Source: Dehalococcoidia bacterium
GTDB taxonomy: Bacteria > Chloroflexota > Dehalococcoidia > GIF9 > AB-539-J10
Reading direction: 5' to 3'
Assembly (NCBI GenBank): GCA_030612165.1
Contig: JAUWOK010000028.1
Span: 1-11,361, forward strand
DNA: 11,361 nucleotides
The position numbers and the translations under genes are program-made. Under the pieces are notes generated by a model. The model ran no database searches, was not told where the DNA came from, and saw only the letters and a list, made by a program, of their open reading frames with translations. This document shows positions 7,279 through 11,361 of the stretch, piece after piece. Each line of letters starts with the position of its first letter. Position 1 is the stretch's first letter.

Positions 7279-7845
7279 TTATTTCTGTTGGTTCTCCTCT
7301 TGCTTCTTTCCTACTTTAACCATGCAGGGTCGAAGCAATTTTCCTTTTAACAAATATCCCTTTTGCAGTTCCTCTGCGACTTTTCCCTCTTCTCCGTCAC
7401 AACACAGTATTGCCTCGTGTAGAGTGGGGTCGAAGGACTCTCCTTTGGCTTCAATCGCTTCCAACCCCTGCGCCTTAAGGAGGGATTCCATCTTGCTCAT
7501 AATACTTTTTATGCCGTCAATCCAGGGATGATCGTTTAGCTCAGGGGGCAAAGCAGAAAAAGCTCTCTCCAGATCATCTATGATTGGTAGTAAATTCAAA
7601 AGAAGAGAGGTGTTGGCAAAAGCAATCAGGTCTTGCCTTTCTCGCTCAACATGTTTCTTGTAATTGGCAAAATCAGCCTCCACCCGCTGCCAATTATGAA
7701 AGTGCCTTTCTGCCTTTTCTCTTTCCTCTGTCAGTATTTTCTCAATTTCTTCAGGGAGGTCGGTTGCTTTCGAAACCTCAGCTTCGTTCTTGCAGGGTAT
7801 TTCTTCTTTACTGTCACTTTTGTTCAATGGCTGGTCTCCTCGCAT
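7279..7845 (-). CDS. grpE: Nucleotide exchange factor GrpE
   Basis: Homodimeric co-chaperone that releases ADP from DnaK. It has up to 188 residues. A low-complexity acidic N-terminus leads to a long dimerising helix (about 30-95; VEADFANYKKHVERERQDLIAF, best seen in ADFANYKKHVERE), then LLPIIDDLERAF. The C-terminal beta domain has ESFDPTLHEAI and GYLLKGKLLRPCMVKV. Start choice: the ATG at 7845 lies one base after the hrcA stop (TAA-C-ATG) and has no Shine-Dalgarno. A TTG six codons later (7827) has GAGGAG (7836-7841) 8 nt upstream and would give 182 residues. Either start is possible, and coupling to hrcA would help the ATG. dnaK follows after about 30 bp. Confidence 0.96.
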   Translation of the reverse strand: MRGDQPLNKSDSKEEIPCKNEAEVSKATDLPEEIEKILTEEREKAERHFHNWQRVEADFANYKKHVERERQDLIAFANTSLLLNLLPIIDDLERAFSALPPELNDHPWIDGIKSIMSKMESLLKAQGLEAIEAKGESFDPTLHEAILCCDGEEGKVAEELQKGYLLKGKLLRPCMVKVGKKQEENQQK

Positions 7846-7846
7846 G

Positions 7847-8878
7847 TTAATACATACACTTGTCTATAGAAGTACTTAATAATGTGGAAAACAAGTTAAC
7901 AGAAGAGATGGTTCTGGCGTAGTCCATCCTCCTGGGTCCCATTACTCCCACTATGCCGCTCGCCTCGCTGGAGGTCTTATATCTGCCAATTACGAAGCTT
8001 AAATCTTGAAGAATCTCCTCGTGATTTTCTTTTCCTATGATAACTCTGACTTTATTTCTCGCAGGGTTCTCTACGACGGAATCCCCGAGGCAGAGAAATT
8101 CCAGCCAGTTCTCTTTTTCCAGCAACTGCAGGAAATCAAGCACCATAACGCTGTCGGAAAATTCCGGTTGGCCCAAGATTAAAGACAATCCTTTCAAATG
8201 AGGTTTGTTGTATTCCTGTTTGTCTTCAGTAGCCATCGTATTTACTATGCAGTCAGCTATCATTTTTTCTTTGGGGGAGAGACTTATTTCTGCCGCCATG
8301 ATTTCTGGGGCCGTCAGCCCGCCGTAAATAATGTTGAATTTATGTGCTATGTCAAATAATTTTTCCTGGGTTATCTCGCTGGGCAGGCGCACTGTTTCTT
8401 TCTTGATGTTGGCATCGTACAGGAGCAGGATGAGGAGAGCTACATAGTCTTCTATAGCAACCAGATCCAGATATTTGAAACGTGACTGCGTGTTTTTAGG
8501 GGAAGTCACTATGGCCATATTCTGAACGAGATATGCCAGAAGATTAGCTGTTAATTTCAGCCAGTCTTCCAGGCCTTTTTCCCTTTCTCGAAGTGCATGG
8601 AGGACTGTACTTTGCTCATCCGGTGGAATGCTTGTATCGTTAATCATGGTTTCTACGTAGTAACGATAAGCTTTGTCCGTGGGCACGCTTCCCGCCGAAG
8701 TATGGGGGCGCATGATATAACCTGCTTCTTCCAGATAAGCCATGTCGTTGCGGATAGTAGCCGGACTCACCTGTAAGTCATAATTGCGAGCAATAGCTTC
8801 TGACGCTACAGGGGTAGCTTCAGTCACATATTCGTTGATTATTAGTTTAAGTATAGTTATCTTTCGCGGCGATAGCAT
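7847..8878 (-). CDS. hrcA: Heat-inducible transcription repressor HrcA
   Basis: DNA-binding repressor of class I heat-shock genes. It binds the CIRCE operator and depends on chaperonin GroEL for active folding in the systems studied. The 343 residues are full length. The N-terminal winged helix-turn-helix spans about residues 1-75: SPATIRNDMAYLEEAGYI (recognition region) and RPHTSAGSVPTDKAYRYYV (wing). The wing motif usually reads AGRxPT; here Arg is replaced by Ser. The C-terminal half has the GAF-like dimerisation region, ending with the conserved GVMGPRRMDYARTISSVN. The ATG at 8878 has AGGAG 11 nt upstream, inside the CIRCE element. It is first in the operon hrcA-grpE-dnaK and controls its own transcription. 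Confidence 0.97.
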   Translation of the reverse strand: MLSPRKITILKLIINEYVTEATPVASEAIARNYDLQVSPATIRNDMAYLEEAGYIMRPHTSAGSVPTDKAYRYYVETMINDTSIPPDEQSTVLHALREREKGLEDWLKLTANLLAYLVQNMAIVTSPKNTQSRFKYLDLVAIEDYVALLILLLYDANIKKETVRLPSEITQEKLFDIAHKFNIIYGGLTAPEIMAAEISLSPKEKMIADCIVNTMATEDKQEYNKPHLKGLSLILGQPEFSDSVMVLDFLQLLEKENWLEFLCLGDSVVENPARNKVRVIIGKENHEEILQDLSFVIGRYKTSSEASGIVGVMGPRRMDYARTISSVNLFSTLLSTSIDKCMY

Positions 8879-8881
8879 TTA

Positions 8882-8908
8882 TTAGCACTCTCCTCTTTGG
8901 ACTGCTAA
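8882..8908. promoter_or_regulatory. CIRCE operator (HrcA binding site)
   Basis: The element is TTAGCACTC (8882-8890), a 9-bp spacer, then GACTGCTAA (8900-8908). The CIRCE consensus is TTAGCACTC-N9-GAGTGCTAA, so the left arm is perfect and the right arm has one mismatch. It ends 3 bp before the hrcA ATG and lies at about +4 to +30 of the predicted transcript. The hrcA Shine-Dalgarno (AGGAG, 8890-8894) falls inside it. Confidence 0.95.
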
Positions 8909-8918
8909 ACAAGGACAA

Positions 8919-8946
8919 TTTATCATTCTGGAGGGGGTGCTGTCAA
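8919..8946 (-). promoter_or_regulatory. Candidate sigma-70 promoter of the hrcA-grpE-dnaK operon
   Basis: On the minus strand, a perfect -35 TTGACA (8941-8946) is followed after 16 bp by GATAAA (8919-8924, 4/6 to TATAAT). A TG-extended TAAATT two bases on is an alternative -10. The start would be near 8912, just upstream of CIRCE, so bound HrcA would block initiation or early elongation. Confidence 0.65.
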
Positions 8947-8973
8947 TTGAAAGATCCTCGACTTTGATTGACA
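8941..8973. repeat. Imperfect inverted repeat joining the two divergent -35 boxes
   Basis: The left arm TGTCAATTGAAAG (8941-8953) and right arm CTTTGATTGACA (8962-8973) are reverse complements apart from one mismatch and one extra base, around an 8-bp centre. The outer 7 bp match perfectly. The outermost hexamers are the -35 boxes of the hrcA promoter (minus) and rny promoter (plus). Part of the symmetry follows from having two consensus -35 boxes back to back; the inner AAAG/CTTT match does not. Confidence 0.5.
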
Positions 8974-8996
8974 CTGCCATGCCGAAAGGCTAGTAT
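8968..8996 (+). promoter_or_regulatory. Candidate sigma-70 promoter of rny-ymdB
   Basis: A perfect -35 TTGACA (8968-8973) and TAGTAT (8991-8996, 4/6) are separated by 17 bp. The start would fall near 9003, giving a leader of about 40 nt before the rny ATG at 9043. It is back to back with the hrcA promoter, with 21 bp between the two -35 boxes. Confidence 0.6.
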
Positions 8997-9042
8997 TAAC
9001 CTGTGGTTGAATTTGTGTTTTTTGAAAGGTTGGATAAGATAA

Positions 9043-10569
9043 ATGGAAAATTGGGCCTATGTTTTAGGAGGGCTCGCCTTTGTATTGGGGGGGCTCATCG
9101 GTTACTTTGCCAGACAGTTGACAGCCAATCGCCAGCAGCAATCTGTCAGACGGGAGGCGGAAAAATTACTGGAAGAGGCGGAGAGCAAGCATCGTGAGTT
9201 GCTTCGTGAAGCAAGAGATGAAGCTATCAGGGTTAGAAGTGCGGCTGAGGCTGACAGCAGAGAACGTCGTGCCGAGTTGCAGCGAGCTGAAAGGCGTTTC
9301 CGTCAGAAGGAGGAAGCGCTGGAGCGAAAGCTGGAATCGGTAGAGTGTTACAAGCGCGAACTGGAGAGCAAGGAGAGGGAAATTGATCACTCGGGGCACG
9401 AACTTGAAGAGGTAAAAAAACAGCAATTTCAAAAGTTGGAGTCCCTTTCGCGTATATCAGGTGAAGAAGCAAAGCAGCTTCTGTTTCAATCCATAGAACA
9501 GGAAGTCAAAGAGGATGCTTCACGGCGGGTTCGAGTATGGGAAACCCAGGTTCGGGAAGGGGCTGAGGAAAAAGCGCGTGAAATCCTGGCAATAGCTATT
9601 CAGCGCTGTGCTACTGACGTCGTTTCGGAGACTACCGTTTCTGTTGTAGCCTTGCCTGGAGATGAAATGAAAGGAAGGCTCATTGGGCGAGAAGGGCGTA
9701 ATATAAGAGCGCTGGAGCAGAATACGGGAGTTGAACTTATTATTGATGACACACCGGAGGCGGTTACTATTTCCAGTTTTGATCCTGTGCGGAGGGAGAT
9801 AGCGCGGGTTTCTCTGGAGAGGCTTATACTTGATGGTCGCATACATCCCGCTCGTATTGAGGAGATAGTAAAAAAGACCAGGGGAGAAATTGAGGAAACG
9901 ATTTGTAACGAGGGAGAAAAAGCGGCTTATGAAGTGGGTGTTACTGGTTTATCTCCTGAGTTGATAAAGTTGCTTGGGCGACTCAAGTTTCGCACCAGCT
10001 ATGGACAAAGTGTCCTTGTTCACAGTTTGGAAGTTGCCCACTTTGCGGGCATGCTAGCCAGCGAAATTGGTGTTGATTCCAAATTGGCTATAAAAGCCGG
10101 GCTGCTTCACGACATTGGCAAAGCAGTGGATCACGAGGTCGAGGGCACTCATGCAGAAATTGGGGCAAACCTGGTCAGGCAGTGGGATAGGTCTCAGGAA
10201 GTGGCCCAGGCTGTCGCCGAACACCATGGTGAAAGTTCCACGACGAGCACACTGGGCTTTATAGTGGCAGCTGCTGACGCCATTAGCGGGTCAAGGCCTG
10301 GCGCTCGGCGTGAATCATTGGAGCGTTATTTAAAACGAGTTGAATCTCTTGAAAGAATAGCAGCGGATTTTCCAGGAGTGGAGAGGACCTTTGCTATCCA
10401 GGCGGGGAGAGAAGTGCGTATTATGGTGAAGCCCAAGGAAGTTGATGACCTGGCTGTGGTGAGACTGGCCCGAGATATTTCCAGGAAAATAGAAGAAGGA
10501 ATGAGTTATCCCGGACAAGTAAAGGTTGTAGTGGTTCGGGAAACTACGGCAGTAGATTTTGCCAAATAA
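9043..10569 (+). CDS. rny: Ribonuclease Y
   Basis: Membrane-anchored endoribonuclease that starts mRNA decay in bacteria lacking an RNase E-centred system. The 508 residues are near the usual 510-520. An N-terminal membrane anchor (about 4-22, [17 protein letters not shown]) is followed by a long charged coiled coil (about 28-155). The KH RNA-binding domain has [10 protein letters not shown] (211-220) with the GxxG loop at 215-218. The HD domain has His327, the HD pair H356-D357 in LLHDIGK, His370 in GTHAEIG and H394-H395 in AEHHGE, all expected for the metal site. The C-terminal domain ([15 protein letters not shown] onward) is intact. The ATG at 9043 is preceded only by a weak GAAAGG. ymdB follows after 18 bp, a pairing known from other bacteria. 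Confidence 0.97.
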   Translation: MENWAYVLGGLAFVLGGLIGYFARQLTANRQQQSVRREAEKLLEEAESKHRELLREARDEAIRVRSAAEADSRERRAELQRAERRFRQKEEALERKLESVECYKRELESKEREIDHSGHELEEVKKQQFQKLESLSRISGEEAKQLLFQSIEQEVKEDASRRVRVWETQVREGAEEKAREILAIAIQRCATDVVSETTVSVVALPGDEMKGRLIGREGRNIRALEQNTGVELIIDDTPEAVTISSFDPVRREIARVSLERLILDGRIHPARIEEIVKKTRGEIEETICNEGEKAAYEVGVTGLSPELIKLLGRLKFRTSYGQSVLVHSLEVAHFAGMLASEIGVDSKLAIKAGLLHDIGKAVDHEVEGTHAEIGANLVRQWDRSQEVAQAVAEHHGESSTTSTLGFIVAAADAISGSRPGARRESLERYLKRVESLERIAADFPGVERTFAIQAGREVRIMVKPKEVDDLAVVRLARDISRKIEEGMSYPGQVKVVVVRETTAVDFAK

Positions 10570-10587
10570 AGGCTCAAGGGCGCAGTT

Positions 10588-11358
10588 TTGAAGATATTAT
10601 TGATAGGGGATATCATAGGAAAACCGGGGAGGGAGGCGGTGGAAAAAATCTTGCCGGGGTTGTGTCGAGAGTATAGCCTTGACCTGGTGATTGCTAATGG
10701 AGAGAATGTTGCCGGTGGTGTGGGGATAACGACAAGCACTGCCAGGGAGCTTTTTGATTTCGGCGTTGACGTAATCACTACGGGCAATCATGTTTGGGCT
10801 CATAAAGACATTCTTCCTTACCTGGAAAGCGATCTTGCTATTATTCGTCCTCTCAATTATCCCCCCATAGTTCCGGGGCGTGGCTATGTGGTTAAGGGTG
10901 GTGTATTGGTAGTCAATCTTATCGGGTGTACTTTTATAGGAAATTTTGATTGTCCTTTCAGAGCTATGGATCATTTGCTTGAGACGCTTAATGATAGGCC
11001 TGCCGTCATCATGGTTGATTTTCATGCAGAGGCGACTTCAGAGAAGGTGGCACTGGGGAGATATCTTGATGGCAGGGTCAGTGCTGTACTCGGCACGCAT
11101 ACTCATGTGGGTACAATTGATTCCTGTATATTGCCGGAAGGGACTGCTTATGTGAGTGATGTGGGGATGGTTGGTCCTGTAGACTCGGTGATTGGTGATG
11201 ATGTTGATGCTGTTATCGACCGTTTTCTTACCCAGATACCTCGCCGGTTGGCGGTAGGAAAGGGGAAGAAGGTTGAATTCAACGCGATATTGGTTAAAGT
11301 GGACGAAAGAACAGGGAAGGCGGAGGGCATTGAGCGTATTCGCAGAGTGGTGGAATAG
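10588..11358 (+). CDS. ymdB: YmdB-type metallophosphoesterase (TIGR00282 family)
   Basis: Calcineurin-like phosphoesterase; the Bacillus subtilis relative hydrolyses 2',3'- and 3',5'-cyclic nucleotides and affects biofilm versus motility choices. The 256 residues are complete, ending with TAG at 11356-11358. Metal-site residues are all present: D8 in GDIIGKPG, E39-N40 in NGEN, N67-H68 in TGNHVW, H146 in DFHAEATSEK, and H171 and H173 in GTHTHVG. The first five carry the same numbers as I recall for the B. subtilis protein. The start is TTG at 10588 with AAGGG 7 nt upstream; no ATG or GTG fits, since the next residues (KILLIGD) are the conserved first strand. It lies 18 bp after rny and is probably co-transcribed, which suits a role in processing RNA-decay products, though that is inference. 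Confidence 0.94.
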   Translation: MKILLIGDIIGKPGREAVEKILPGLCREYSLDLVIANGENVAGGVGITTSTARELFDFGVDVITTGNHVWAHKDILPYLESDLAIIRPLNYPPIVPGRGYVVKGGVLVVNLIGCTFIGNFDCPFRAMDHLLETLNDRPAVIMVDFHAEATSEKVALGRYLDGRVSAVLGTHTHVGTIDSCILPEGTAYVSDVGMVGPVDSVIGDDVDAVIDRFLTQIPRRLAVGKGKKVEFNAILVKVDERTGKAEGIERIRRVVE

Positions 11359-11361
11359 AGA

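Noticed and set aside
9003..9197. GTG-started plus-strand frame overlapping the rny start
   Set aside because: Different frame from rny, no ribosome site, and its sequence is the out-of-frame reading of the RNase Y membrane anchor.
1..11361. CRISPR array, tRNA/rRNA, insertion sequence or phage genes
   Set aside because: No regularly spaced repeats, cloverleaf-like sequence, transposase or terminal inverted repeats were seen on reading both strands.

Overview
The window holds a compact, ordinary-looking bacterial core-gene region with about 48-50% GC by eye. Two divergent transcription blocks leave a 164-bp control region at 8879-9042. Everything left of it is on the minus strand: hrcA, grpE, dnaK, a phosphoenolpyruvate carboxykinase-like gene, a dksA/traR-type zinc-finger gene, lspA, an rluD-type pseudouridine synthase, a small coiled-coil gene and gltX, which is cut off by the left edge. 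To the right, on the plus strand, are rny (RNase Y) and a ymdB-type metallophosphoesterase, which ends 3 bases before the right edge. I see no rRNA, tRNA, CRISPR array, insertion sequence or prophage gene.

Organism. The HrcA/CIRCE heat-shock system, RNase Y and YmdB point to a Gram-positive-type or Chloroflexota bacterium rather than a gammaproteobacterium. The GltX wording (PSPTGYPHLGNIRTALFNW, RADEWLSSTPKH) resembles what I remember of Chloroflexota/Dehalococcoidia enzymes. The phylum call is inference from memory and only moderately secure.

How the genes fit together. (1) Stress block: HrcA, the GrpE exchange factor and the Hsp70 DnaK form one operon, with a near-perfect CIRCE operator just before hrcA. 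dnaJ is not in its usual place after dnaK. A PEPCK-family gene starts 7 bp after the dnaK stop codon, with its ribosome site inside the end of dnaK. (2) A second minus-strand unit, with its own plausible sigma-70 promoter, carries a DksA-like regulator, lipoprotein signal peptidase and a 23S rRNA pseudouridine synthase. (3) A third promoter, with a palindrome over its predicted start site, precedes an 84-residue coiled-coil gene and gltX. (4) RNase Y (mRNA decay) and YmdB form the divergent operon.

The most interesting points are the PEPCK-like gene in the chaperone operon with a degenerate P-loop, an inverted repeat whose outer ends are the -35 boxes of both divergent promoters, the promoter palindrome before the unrecognised small gene, and CIRCE enclosing the hrcA ribosome-binding site. 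I see no clearly new multi-gene system.
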